From: an uncultured Nitrosopumilaceae archaeon
Lineage (GTDB): Archaea > Thermoproteota > Nitrososphaeria > Nitrososphaerales > Nitrosopumilaceae
DNA: 42,440 nucleotides
NCBI GenBank assembly: GCA_937897875.1
Contig: CALCPD010000087.1
Span: 1 to 42,440, forward strand
Direction of reading: 5' to 3'
Made by a program: the position numbers and the translations under genes. Each line of letters starts with the position of its first letter. Position 1 is the first letter of the stretch. Positions 1 through 9,029 of this stretch are shown in pieces. The notes beneath the pieces were generated by a model. It did no database searches and was not told the origin of the DNA. It saw only the letters and a program-made list of their open reading frames with translations.

Positions 1-1
1 A

Positions 2-166
2 CAAGGAAATGATTCAATGTTTACTGATTCAGTAGAAGTTGAAGTAGCAGATGGATTAGTAGTTCCAGAGTTTGGTACAATTGCAGCCATGATTCTAGCA
101 GTAGCAATTATCTCAATAGTTGCAATTTCTGCAAAATCAAGACTTAGCATCGTTCCAAGATACTAA
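2..166 (+). CDS. 3' end of a PEFG-CTERM surface/secreted protein (truncated by window start)
   Basis: Frame 2 reads ...VEVADGLVVPEFGTIAAMILAVAIISIVAISAKSRLSIVPRY*: PEFG motif, hydrophobic helix and basic tail, the typical thaumarchaeal archaeosortase sorting signal. Confidence 0.85.
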   Translation, partial: QGNDSMFTDSVEVEVADGLVVPEFGTIAAMILAVAIISIVAISAKSRLSIVPRY

Positions 167-300
167 AATTACAAAACTCCCAATCTATAGATTGGACCCC
201 TGAACAAAAAAATCAATTTTTCATTGAAACATTTGTTTGGGATGAAAATAATGTATACCTTGGAGCCCAAGGATCTTTAACACACATTGTGGTAAACTAG
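148..300 (+). pseudogene. Remnant of an extracellular (Ig-like) protein C-terminus, no start codon
   Basis: Open frame without ATG: ...QSIDWTPEQKNQFFIETFVWDENNVYLGAQGSLTHIVVN*, resembling the C-terminal 'W-T-P-E...ETFVW' strands of archaeal surface proteins. Confidence 0.4.
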
Positions 301-333
301 TAGATTTATTTTCAAAGAATTTTATATCAATAC

Positions 334-810
334 ATGTCAAAATTTTCTTTAATTGCTATGGGTGGAACTTTTGATATAATCCATCATGGACATATCACTT
401 TACTTTCTACTGCATTTGATATTTCTGAAAAAGTCATTATTGGATTAACTAGCGATGAGTTTGTACAAAAAAAAGGAAAAAACCCTCTTCACAAATATGA
501 TGAACGTCTCAAAAATTTAACATCCATTATTTTTAAAAAATTCCCTAATTCTTATTTTGAAATTAGTCAATTAAACAATGATTTTGGACCTGCAGTTTTT
601 GAAAAAGAAGTTCAGGCACTTGTTGTAAGTGATGAGACCAAAAATCAAGGAAATGTTTTGAATAAGTTAAGAACTGAAGGTAATCTTTCTCCTGTTGAAA
701 TAATTGTAGTTCCAATGACTTTAGCAAAAGATGGGAAAAGAATTTCTACAACTAGAATAAAAAATTCTGAAATTGATTCTGACGGAAACTTGCTACCAAT
801 TGACAAATAG
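334..810 (+). CDS. coaD: Phosphopantetheine adenylyltransferase (archaeal CoaD-type nucleotidyltransferase)
   Basis: MGGTFDIIHHGH (GTFD..H.GH) nucleotidyltransferase motif and C-terminal ISTTRI. Confidence 0.85.
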   Translation: MSKFSLIAMGGTFDIIHHGHITLLSTAFDISEKVIIGLTSDEFVQKKGKNPLHKYDERLKNLTSIIFKKFPNSYFEISQLNNDFGPAVFEKEVQALVVSDETKNQGNVLNKLRTEGNLSPVEIIVVPMTLAKDGKRISTTRIKNSEIDSDGNLLPIDK

Positions 811-862
811 CTTACAGTATTTTGAGTAATCTGAATAAAACAAAATTATTGTATGAAAATTT

Positions 863-1192
863 ATGACCATAATCAATCACATGATGAAAAAAATTGATAC
901 TGATGTATCAAATTTAAAACAAGGTCTCCAACCTCAAAATCTTTCATTTTGGTATGATAAAATTATCAAAGAAACAATTGAAATGGCACCGCCATGGCTT
1001 CAAGACAAAATCAAGGTCAACCAGGATCCTATTCTTCCAATGAAATTTAATTTAGATATTTCAAAGAGGGCAGTTAGATATTTCATGATTGTAGTTGATA
1101 ACAATTTAGATGATATGCCATATTCTACAAAACTATATTTTCTTAAAGTTCAAGAATTAATGTCTACAGAAATGGATAAATCTCTAGTTTGA
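863..1192 (+). CDS. Conserved hypothetical protein
   Basis: ORF with coding-like composition; no recognised motif. Confidence 0.65.
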   Translation: MTIINHMMKKIDTDVSNLKQGLQPQNLSFWYDKIIKETIEMAPPWLQDKIKVNQDPILPMKFNLDISKRAVRYFMIVVDNNLDDMPYSTKLYFLKVQELMSTEMDKSLV

Positions 1193-1265
1193 TATTTTTT
1201 TAAATTCTAGGCACAACTTAGAGATCTAAGTATCTATATCCAACAACTATCAAATTTATTATAAA

Positions 1266-1949
1266 ATGGACCTATACAGATCAAAACATTCTGATAAGAA
1301 ATACCCTAATTCTAATTCTTCCTCTAACGATAGACCATCTCGTTCTTTTAGAAATTCTAGAGATAATGACAGAGAAGACACAACTGTAACTTGTGCTGAT
1401 TGCGGTGATCAATGTACAGTTCCATTTGTTCCAAGAAGCAATAAACCAGTTTACTGTAGTGATTGCTTTAGACAATACAAACCAGATAATCCTGACAATG
1501 ACAGACCATCAAGAGACGACAGAGGTTCAAGATATTCAAGAGACGACAGAGGTTCAAGAAATTCTAGAGATAATTCTAGATCTAGGGGAAAAAGTGATAA
1601 AGTTTTGAGAAAACAAGAAAGTTTCTATTCTGGAGGTTCTGCTAAATTCAATGAATCATTACAGAAAAAATTATATGAAATTTTAGGTGGAAAAACCTGT
1701 TCTAGCTGTGGCTCTAATGATGAACGATCTTTAGGTATTTGTGACGAAAATAATAATCAGCTTTCAACTGAAACTAGACGTGGTAGTAAAGCTGCATCTT
1801 GGGGAAAATATATTTCTGCACCTGATATTGCCAAAAAGGAACTTAAAATATTCTGTTCAAATTGTAATGATTCTATTGAACCTGCCCCAAAACCACAAGA
1901 AGACCGTCCAAGAAACAAATCTAAAAGAAGTAAATATTTTCCTAGATGA
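1266..1949 (+). CDS. CxxC-x17-CxxC zinc-binding protein with Arg/Ser/Asp-rich linker
   Basis: CADC-x17-CSDC; RGSRYSRDDRGSRNSRD low-complexity linker; second CSSC...CSNC pair. Confidence 0.8.
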   Translation: MDLYRSKHSDKKYPNSNSSSNDRPSRSFRNSRDNDREDTTVTCADCGDQCTVPFVPRSNKPVYCSDCFRQYKPDNPDNDRPSRDDRGSRYSRDDRGSRNSRDNSRSRGKSDKVLRKQESFYSGGSAKFNESLQKKLYEILGGKTCSSCGSNDERSLGICDENNNQLSTETRRGSKAASWGKYISAPDIAKKELKIFCSNCNDSIEPAPKPQEDRPRNKSKRSKYFPR

Positions 1950-1957
1950 TCTTTAAC

Positions 1958-2239
1958 TTATTCCTTGATAATTTCAATAATTGATTTAATCATTTTTGTT
2001 GATACTAAACTATGTTCTTTGTCTATTACTGATTGTATAAAATCAGCAAATTTTTCTACATTCTCTTCATCTTTGAGTAAAACACTATGAGCTGATTTAT
2101 CTTTCAATGAAATAATCATTTCATTTTTTATGACGTTTACAATTCCTGTAATGTATGTCTCTTTATCTTCTTTAATGAAAATAAGACTCATTAATTTTTG
2201 AGCTTCATATTCATCATCACATGTAATATTGGCTTTCAT
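1958..2239 (-). CDS. Small conserved hypothetical protein (possibly divergent Pcc1-like)
   Basis: 4-nt ATGA overlap with upstream trpS; 93 aa; only weak Pcc1-like character. Confidence 0.6.
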   Translation of the reverse strand: MKANITCDDEYEAQKLMSLIFIKEDKETYITGIVNVIKNEMIISLKDKSAHSVLLKDEENVEKFADFIQSVIDKEHSLVSTKMIKSIIEIIKE

Positions 2240-3348
2240 TTATTTTCTAAAAGAAATTGTTCTATTTGCTGTTTTGCTTTTTCTCGTTTTTCTTGATGTG
2301 TTTTGAGAAATTCATTAATTTTTTCAATTAAAATTGCTTTTAGTTCTCCTGAAAGTAATTTTCCTGATTTATAATCTTCATAAATTTTCTTTAATTTACT
2401 ATCATCAGGCTCGAAAAATATTCTCAAATATTGGTATGATACATCAATATCTGGATTTCCTCCTAACTTTCTATGTTGTTCAATATCTGGTTGTCCTCCT
2501 GAAAATGCATATTTGTTAATTTTCTTTTTTACAACATCTGGTGTATCCGTTGTGTAAATTGTTCCTTTCTCTTCTGATGCTGACATTTTTCCACCAGGAC
2601 CTGTTAATGCGGGAATCATAATGTTATGAATTAATGCTGGTTTTTGTTTTCCAATTTTCTGTGCAATATCTCTTGTTAATCTAAAATGTGGATCTTGGTC
2701 TACCCCTAAAGGTATCAAAACTGGTTTGTCTTCTATAAAACATGGTGCTGATTGTAACGATGTGTAAAAAATCATTCCAATGTTTGTTTCATTAGTAAAT
2801 CCAAATGTTGCTTTTGTATTTGAAAAATTTATTTTTTTTGCAACTTGAGCTGCAATAGGATATAATGTTTGAATATTTTTTGTATTGATAATGATTTTTG
2901 TTTTTTCTGGATTGAAACCTAATGCTATAAAATCTAGAGCATTCTCATATGCAAATTTCTTAGTCTCTTCTAAAGTTAAATTCGTTTTTGAATAAAATTT
3001 TTCATCATCTGTTAATTGAAAATATAAATTCACATCAAATTTATCTTGTAACCATTTTGCAAATACCCACGGAACTAGATGTCCTATGTGCGTGTGACCT
3101 GATGGACCTCTTCCAGTATAAAGAAAAAATTCATTACCTTTTTCATAATCTTCTAAAATTCTATTCATTTCTCTGTGTGAGAAAAATATCCCTCTTCGGA
3201 GCATAAAATGGTCCTCATTTGTCATACTCTTAATTTTCTCAAGTAATTCTGGTGATATTTTTTGAGTCCCAAATTTTTCAATTAGTTTATCATAATCTAT
3301 ATCTCCCTCAACATGCCAAGGAGTTACAATGAATTCATCAGCTGACAT
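2236..3348 (-). CDS. trpS: Tryptophan--tRNA ligase (archaeal/eukaryotic type)
   Basis: Class I signatures GRGPSGHTHIGH and KMSAS; length and content match TrpRS. Confidence 0.95.
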   Translation of the reverse strand: MSADEFIVTPWHVEGDIDYDKLIEKFGTQKISPELLEKIKSMTNEDHFMLRRGIFFSHREMNRILEDYEKGNEFFLYTGRGPSGHTHIGHLVPWVFAKWLQDKFDVNLYFQLTDDEKFYSKTNLTLEETKKFAYENALDFIALGFNPEKTKIIINTKNIQTLYPIAAQVAKKINFSNTKATFGFTNETNIGMIFYTSLQSAPCFIEDKPVLIPLGVDQDPHFRLTRDIAQKIGKQKPALIHNIMIPALTGPGGKMSASEEKGTIYTTDTPDVVKKKINKYAFSGGQPDIEQHRKLGGNPDIDVSYQYLRIFFEPDDSKLKKIYEDYKSGKLLSGELKAILIEKINEFLKTHQEKREKAKQQIEQFLLENK

Positions 3349-3399
3349 TCAACATGACTTAGGTTAAGGTTTAAAAAGTCTTTTTCGATCTTTGATCTA

Positions 3400-4788
3400 T
3401 TGTCACAAGTTTTTCATGATATTGAAAAAAAAATCATTAATTCGCTAAAAGAAAATTCAATTCAGAGCCCTGAAACACTCGAAAAATCTACTCAACTCTC
3501 ACCAGATCAAGTTAGACGTGGAATTGAATGGTTAAAACTAAAGGATTTGGCTATTGTAGATGAATCAAAATCAAGTGTAATTAGTTTAGGTAAAAATGGT
3601 TTAGATTCTTTTGAAAAAGGATTACCTGAACGGAGATTGCTAAATTTAGTTAAAAATGGACCTAGGAAATTATCTGATTTACAAAAAGAATTAGGATTTG
3701 TTTTTGGCCCTGCAATGGGGTTATGTCGAAAAAATAATTGGATTGAAACTTCATCTGATGAAATTATTCTTAAAACAATTCCTTCTGTATTACCTGGTGA
3801 AAAAACTCTTCAACAAATTGGAAGTGGTAAATTATCTAAAGATAAACTTGATACAAATGATTTAAGTGAAATATTGAAACGTCCCGATTTTATAATTGAG
3901 GATGTACTTAAAAATAAAAAAATAAGCTTAACCACTTCCGCAAAATCTTTAGATATTTCAAATACTTCTGGGGCAATAGATGTTGAAGCTGAAGTTCCTG
4001 AAATTTTTGTTGCAAGAACACATCCATTAAAAGATACTATTGATGAAATTCGTGAAATTTTTGTCACATTAGGTTTTTCAGAAATACTTGGTAACATGAC
4101 TCAATCTAGTTTTTGGAATTTTGATGCTTTATTTACTCCACAAGATCACCCTGCAAGAGAATTACAGGATACTTTTTTCTTAGATGGGATTTCTGCTAAA
4201 AAAATTGCAACACCAGAACAAATTAACAAAGTTTCTAACTCTCATAAGAAAAATTGGCGATATCAATGGGATATCAATGAAGCCCGTAAAATGGTTTTAA
4301 GAACACATACTACTTGTGTAACGATTAAGCATTTAGCTGAAAATAAGCCTGATGAGGCACGAATTTTTTCATTGGGACGAGTTTTTAGAAATGAAAAAGT
4401 TAGTTACAAACATTTAGTTGAATTTAATCAAATTGAAGGTATTGTTGTTGGTAAGGATGCTAATTTAAGAAATTTGATGGGAATCCAAAGAGAATTCTAT
4501 AAACGAATTGGAATTACTAAAATTAAATTTTGGCCAACTTTTTTCCCATATACTGAACCCTCCCTTCAAACAATGGTTTACAATGAAAAATTAGGAAAAT
4601 GGATTGAGTTATTTGGAATGGGAATTTTTAGACCTGAAGTTACTAAACCTCTCGGAATCACTAAACCTGTTTTAGCATGGGGTGGTGGTATTGAGAGAAT
4701 TGCTATGTTAAAGTATGGTTTGGATGATGTAAGAGAATTCTACAATAATAATTTGGGATGGTTAAGGAGTAATACGAAATGCCAGTAA
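3400..4788 (+). CDS. pheS: Phenylalanine--tRNA ligase alpha subunit
   Basis: Class II core FRNEKVSYKHLVEFNQIEG, GWGGGIERI-type motif 3; TTG start. Confidence 0.95.
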   Translation: MSQVFHDIEKKIINSLKENSIQSPETLEKSTQLSPDQVRRGIEWLKLKDLAIVDESKSSVISLGKNGLDSFEKGLPERRLLNLVKNGPRKLSDLQKELGFVFGPAMGLCRKNNWIETSSDEIILKTIPSVLPGEKTLQQIGSGKLSKDKLDTNDLSEILKRPDFIIEDVLKNKKISLTTSAKSLDISNTSGAIDVEAEVPEIFVARTHPLKDTIDEIREIFVTLGFSEILGNMTQSSFWNFDALFTPQDHPARELQDTFFLDGISAKKIATPEQINKVSNSHKKNWRYQWDINEARKMVLRTHTTCVTIKHLAENKPDEARIFSLGRVFRNEKVSYKHLVEFNQIEGIVVGKDANLRNLMGIQREFYKRIGITKIKFWPTFFPYTEPSLQTMVYNEKLGKWIELFGMGIFRPEVTKPLGITKPVLAWGGGIERIAMLKYGLDDVREFYNNNLGWLRSNTKCQ

Positions 4789-6422
4789 TTGAATTATCTT
4801 TTTCCCGTCTCCAAAAATTAATTGGTAAGGTTTCTAAAAAACAAATTTCTGATTCATTACCATTTTTAGGATTAGATATAGAATCTGAGGATAAAGATCT
4901 TGTTAGAATTGAATATAGCCCAAACCGTCCAGACTATTCAACTGATTATGGAGTTGCACTGGGTTTACAAGGTTTGCTTGGAATTAAAACCGGTTCGGTA
5001 AAACTCACTATTAAAAAATCCAAGAATTATTCTATATCCGTAAAACCAACTGTCTCTAAAATTCGTCCATTTGTGACTGGAATCATTGCTAAAAATGGCA
5101 AAATTGATGATAAAACCATTAAACAATTAATGACTATGCAAGAGGATCTTCACTTTGGAATTGGTAGAAAACGGAAAAAATCTTCTATTGGAATACATGA
5201 TTTAGACAAAATTTCATTTCCTTTGATTTACACTACCACAACTAAAAATCATAAATTTATTCCGTTAAATTCTGAAAAAGAACTTTCAATTTCTGAAATC
5301 ATTGCTGATACTGAAACAGGTAAAGATTACGGTCATCTTTTAGGACAATCTTCTCAAGTACCCATAATTCTTGACACAAATCAAAAAACAGTTTCATTTC
5401 CTCCTATCATTAATGCTGCAGTAACTACTGTAACTACTAAAACAAAAAATCTCTTTGTGGAAGTTACTGGAATCAATAAAGATGATGCTGAGGATATGCT
5501 TTCAGTTGTGGCAACTATTTTACAAAGTGCTGGATTCAGCTTAGAACATATTCAAATTTCTGGAGCAAAGAACTCTTCACCTAAACTAAAAGAAAAAACA
5601 ATGATAGTTGATCCTTCTTTGATTAATCAAACTCTTGGATTAAATCTTAATACTTCAAAAATTATTTCTTCATTAAAAAAATCTAGATTAAATGCAATAT
5701 CTAAAGGAAAAAATATTGTTTGCACAATACCTGCATATAGATTTGATATTTTTGGTCCAATGGATTTAGTTGAAGAAGTTGCTTTAGGTTATGGAATTCA
5801 AAATTTTGAGCCAACAATGTCTCCTTCTCAAACTATTGGTCATACTAATCCCATCTCTCTTCAATTAAAATCTCTAAATCAAATAATAATTGGTTTGGGA
5901 TTTCTGGAAGCATTGAACTCAAGTTTGAGTAGTAAACGTGTTTTGTATGACATGACTAATAGAGATTCTAAAAAAATTATTTCAGTACTGGATTCAAAAA
6001 GCCAAGAACATACTATTTTACGTGATTCTATACTTCCTGGATTAGTTGAGAATCTTTCAAGAAATATTCATGAATCATATCCTCAAAAAATGTTTGAAAC
6101 TGGTAGTGTTTTTAATCTCCATGATCCTATATCTGAAAAAATTAATCTCGCTGTTATTAGTGCCCATAAAGATGCAAATTTTACTGAAATTAAATCTGTT
6201 TTACAAACTGCATTAAAAATTGGATTTGGAATACAAATTCAAACCAAGACTACCGTTAATTCTACTTTTCAAGATGGTCATTGTGCTAACATTATTTTCA
6301 ATGGGAATATTATTGGAATTATTGGAGAAATTGATTCTAAAATTATTGAAAATTATAAAATCCGCGTCCCTGTAGTTGGATTTGAAATATCTTTATCTAA
6401 TTCCATTCTCAAATCTCTTTAG
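4779..6422 (+). CDS. pheT: Phenylalanine--tRNA ligase beta subunit
   Basis: Overlaps pheS by 10 nt; IEYSPNRPDYSTDYG and B5 domain features. Confidence 0.95.
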   Translation: MPVIELSFSRLQKLIGKVSKKQISDSLPFLGLDIESEDKDLVRIEYSPNRPDYSTDYGVALGLQGLLGIKTGSVKLTIKKSKNYSISVKPTVSKIRPFVTGIIAKNGKIDDKTIKQLMTMQEDLHFGIGRKRKKSSIGIHDLDKISFPLIYTTTTKNHKFIPLNSEKELSISEIIADTETGKDYGHLLGQSSQVPIILDTNQKTVSFPPIINAAVTTVTTKTKNLFVEVTGINKDDAEDMLSVVATILQSAGFSLEHIQISGAKNSSPKLKEKTMIVDPSLINQTLGLNLNTSKIISSLKKSRLNAISKGKNIVCTIPAYRFDIFGPMDLVEEVALGYGIQNFEPTMSPSQTIGHTNPISLQLKSLNQIIIGLGFLEALNSSLSSKRVLYDMTNRDSKKIISVLDSKSQEHTILRDSILPGLVENLSRNIHESYPQKMFETGSVFNLHDPISEKINLAVISAHKDANFTEIKSVLQTALKIGFGIQIQTKTTVNSTFQDGHCANIIFNGNIIGIIGEIDSKIIENYKIRVPVVGFEISLSNSILKSL

Positions 6423-6653
6423 AATTGAAATTAAAATCAACATAATTCCTAATCCAAATAATATAATTCCAAATAAAAATTCAACAAGAATTTTTTGATA
6501 AATTTCTTTTTTATCATTTTCTAATATTTGGTAAATATCATTTTCTAAGTAATTAAAATATTCAATTTGAGGGTAATCAAAAACCATGATAAATGCACCT
6601 AAAATCATAATTATTAATCCCAGTAAAAATTTTTTTTGATTTCTAATTTCCAA
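6393..6653 (-). CDS. Small two-TM hypothetical membrane protein
   Basis: 86 aa with two hydrophobic helices; convergent 30-nt overlap with pheT. Confidence 0.55.
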   Translation of the reverse strand: MEIRNQKKFLLGLIIMILGAFIMVFDYPQIEYFNYLENDIYQILENDKKEIYQKILVEFLFGIILFGLGIMLILISILKRFENGIR

Positions 6654-6720
6654 GAATCCTTCACAAAATTTTATTTCTTTTTTAATAAATTTTTAATAGT
6701 TTTTAGTAGGTTTATCTGAT

Positions 6721-6900
6721 AATTAAACGCCCAAGAGCAGGCACACACACGGAATAGGATGACGCTGATCGTAATTGATACCAATGATTTCTAATTCACC
6801 CAGGTGTGCTACATTATGGGCAACCCCGGTTTCAGAACGTAATGAGGCGTATGGCTATGTCCAATGAAATTTTGCGAGTCAGAACCGGGGAACATTAAAT
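6721..6900. ncRNA. Candidate structured noncoding RNA, class and strand unassigned
   Basis: GC-rich island in an AT-rich intergenic region; nested pairs GCCCA(6729-6733)/TGGGC(6817-6821), GCACAC(6741-6746)/GTGTGC(6804-6809), then CCCCGGTT(6824-6831)/AACCGGGG(6883-6890); no ORF. Confidence 0.6.
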
Positions 6901-6943
6901 TCATTCAAAAACCATTAAACGTTAGTTAGAACAAAAATTTGTG

Positions 6944-7363
6944 ATGGTAAATTATTGGTTAGCAAAACAGGAACCCAGTGGACCTAGAGGATATAATTTT
7001 GAACAATTGAAAAAAGAAAAAACCACTGTTTGGGATGGTGTTCATAATAATTTAGCATTGAAACATATGAGAGAAATGAAATCTGGTGATTTAATTTTAT
7101 TTTATCACACTGGTGATGAAAGACAAGCAGTTGGAATTATGCAGGTTACTTCAAAACCATATTCCAATCCAAAAGAGGATGTTGAACGTTTTATTGTTGT
7201 TGATGTAAAATATAAAAAAACTTTGAAACGCCCAGTAACATTAACTGAAATAAAAAATAATAAAAAATTCAAAGAATGGGAACTTGTTAGAATTTCAAGA
7301 TTATCTGTGATGCCTGTTCCTAAAGATATTTGGGATGAAATTTTAAAAATTTCACAAGGCTAA
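6944..7363 (+). CDS. EVE domain-containing protein
   Basis: YWLAKQEPSGPRGYNFEQL..TVWDGVHNNLALKHMREMKSGDLILFYHTGDERQAVGIMQV, typical EVE domain; ATG at 6944 preferred over GTG at 6941. Confidence 0.9.
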   Translation: MVNYWLAKQEPSGPRGYNFEQLKKEKTTVWDGVHNNLALKHMREMKSGDLILFYHTGDERQAVGIMQVTSKPYSNPKEDVERFIVVDVKYKKTLKRPVTLTEIKNNKKFKEWELVRISRLSVMPVPKDIWDEILKISQG

Positions 7364-7405
7364 TCTAATCGCTTTATTGATATAGTAGAATTATCTTATT
7401 ATTGT

Positions 7406-7645
7406 ATGGCAACAGCTTATGTTTTAATAAACTGTGAACTAGGTTCTGAAGAAGCTATTATTGGGCAACTAAAGGGCTTAGAAGGTGTAAAAGAAGTTCA
7501 TGGAACTTTTGGTGCATACGATATTTTGGCCAAGATTGAATCTGATACCGTTGAAAAACTACGAGAAACAATTACCTGGAAAATCAGAAAAATTGAAAAG
7601 ATTCGTTCTACTCTTACCCTTATGGGTATTGAAGGCCAAACATAA
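7406..7645 (+). CDS. Lrp/AsnC ligand-binding (RAM) domain protein without HTH
   Basis: 79 aa AYVLINCELGSEEAIIGQLKGLEGVKEVHGTFGAYDILAKIE. Confidence 0.85.
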   Translation: MATAYVLINCELGSEEAIIGQLKGLEGVKEVHGTFGAYDILAKIESDTVEKLRETITWKIRKIEKIRSTLTLMGIEGQT

Positions 7646-7663
7646 ACACCCTTTTTTCTAAAT

Positions 7664-8230
7664 ATGATTCTGCATTTTATTTTTGTTGTAAAAGAAGAGG
7701 ATCTTGAAAAACGAAAGTTTGAGTTTGAATATGTCAAAAAGATGGCACAATTTTATAAAAATTGGATAAAAGAAAATTTTGGAATAGATTATGAAATTAA
7801 ATGTGATGAATTAATTACAAAACCTAGAAGTATTTTTCAAAAACTTGATACTCATACACTTGTTCGTGATCATGAACAACGTGGTAATGAGACCTATCAT
7901 TTCTATTTGACTCATTTTAAACCTCTTTGGACAGATTGTACTTGTGAAGGTTACCATTCTGAAAACTTTGGAATGATATTTTGGCAATCTCCAAAAGAAT
8001 CTGATGATGATTTATTTTTAGCGGAGAAAAATTGTACAACTGTTTCACATGAAATTGTTCATGAAATGTTGAGAATTAAAGGTCATAAAAAATACATTCA
8101 CGATGTTCATGATGTTTGGACAAAACATTTCTATGATCAATTAGAATTTCAACAATATGGAGAAGATTTTCAAATCACTGAAGGTAAACCTATGTTTTTA
8201 ACAATGGATATTACTAACTTTAAAAATTAA
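7664..8230 (+). CDS. Hypothetical protein with HExxH putative zinc-metallopeptidase motif
   Basis: TTVSHEIVHEMLRIKGHKKYIHDVHDVW. Confidence 0.65.
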   Translation: MILHFIFVVKEEDLEKRKFEFEYVKKMAQFYKNWIKENFGIDYEIKCDELITKPRSIFQKLDTHTLVRDHEQRGNETYHFYLTHFKPLWTDCTCEGYHSENFGMIFWQSPKESDDDLFLAEKNCTTVSHEIVHEMLRIKGHKKYIHDVHDVWTKHFYDQLEFQQYGEDFQITEGKPMFLTMDITNFKN

Positions 8231-8241
8231 TTTTAAAAATT

Positions 8242-8874
8242 TTAACATTTTGTAACTGAATAAATATTATTTTCAAAATTAGCTGTTTTGAAATCTAGTT
8301 TGTTCTCCGGGTCATTATCTCTGGACTTACTTAGATCTTTTAGTTCTACTAATGCATCTGTTCTAAAACCTACTGATGAACCATAAACTGCATCAGTTAA
8401 CATTGTTCCATGATCTCCCTTTTTGATATCATCCACCATATCATAAAATCGATTTGTTTCTTTTTTATTAACTGGATTGCCTGTTGCTTTATTATGTGCA
8501 ACTGAAATATACATTCCATTATTTTTTACTGCAACTAAAATTTTATGATTTTTACCTGATGCACCTGGTATGGTTTCATTTACTAATACTTCACATTTAT
8601 GATACATGCTTGATACATATGCAAAAAATCTGTATTGTGCATATTTGCCTGCATCATCTTCTTCACAATCTACGAAGACTTTGTGCAATAAATGCAATGC
8701 ATCATCATTCATACTTTGTAATCTATCGTCAATTCTTCCTCTTTCAAGTAATTCGGATTTACATTCTTTAGCAATTAAGACTAAGATGAAATCTGGTAAA
8801 TTATAATTTTTTAATGCAGCAACAAATGAACCTGCTTGTGACATTCCAAATTTTGGGAATCCTTTATTGACCAT
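8242..8874 (-). CDS. Conserved hypothetical protein
   Basis: 210-aa ORF with coding-like composition. Confidence 0.65.
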   Translation of the reverse strand: MVNKGFPKFGMSQAGSFVAALKNYNLPDFILVLIAKECKSELLERGRIDDRLQSMNDDALHLLHKVFVDCEEDDAGKYAQYRFFAYVSSMYHKCEVLVNETIPGASGKNHKILVAVKNNGMYISVAHNKATGNPVNKKETNRFYDMVDDIKKGDHGTMLTDAVYGSSVGFRTDALVELKDLSKSRDNDPENKLDFKTANFENNIYSVTKC

Positions 8875-9029
8875 ATTGAGGTTTCTCCTTACAAAATTTT
8901 GAATTTATTGACAACGCATTATAAAGCTGGGTTTGGCTTATAATTGTTGAGAATTAATGTGCCTATTTTCATATTTTTTTTAATTTTTAAATTGTAAATA
9001 TTAAATTCGGGTAGAATTTTCTTTATTTT

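Noticed and set aside
1281-1475. Minus-strand 64-aa ORF and plus-strand 1393..1608, 1741..1956 ORFs
   Set aside because: All lie inside the zinc-knuckle gene in other frames; composition is shadow-like
3810-4097. 95-aa minus ORF inside pheS
   Set aside because: Antisense shadow ORF; pheS coding is unambiguous
6721-6900. Assigning this block as RNase P RNA or SRP RNA
   Set aside because: Some short stretches (GAGCAGG, GCTGATC, AGAACCGG) are suggestive, but the diagnostic core motifs and expected order could not be confirmed by eye
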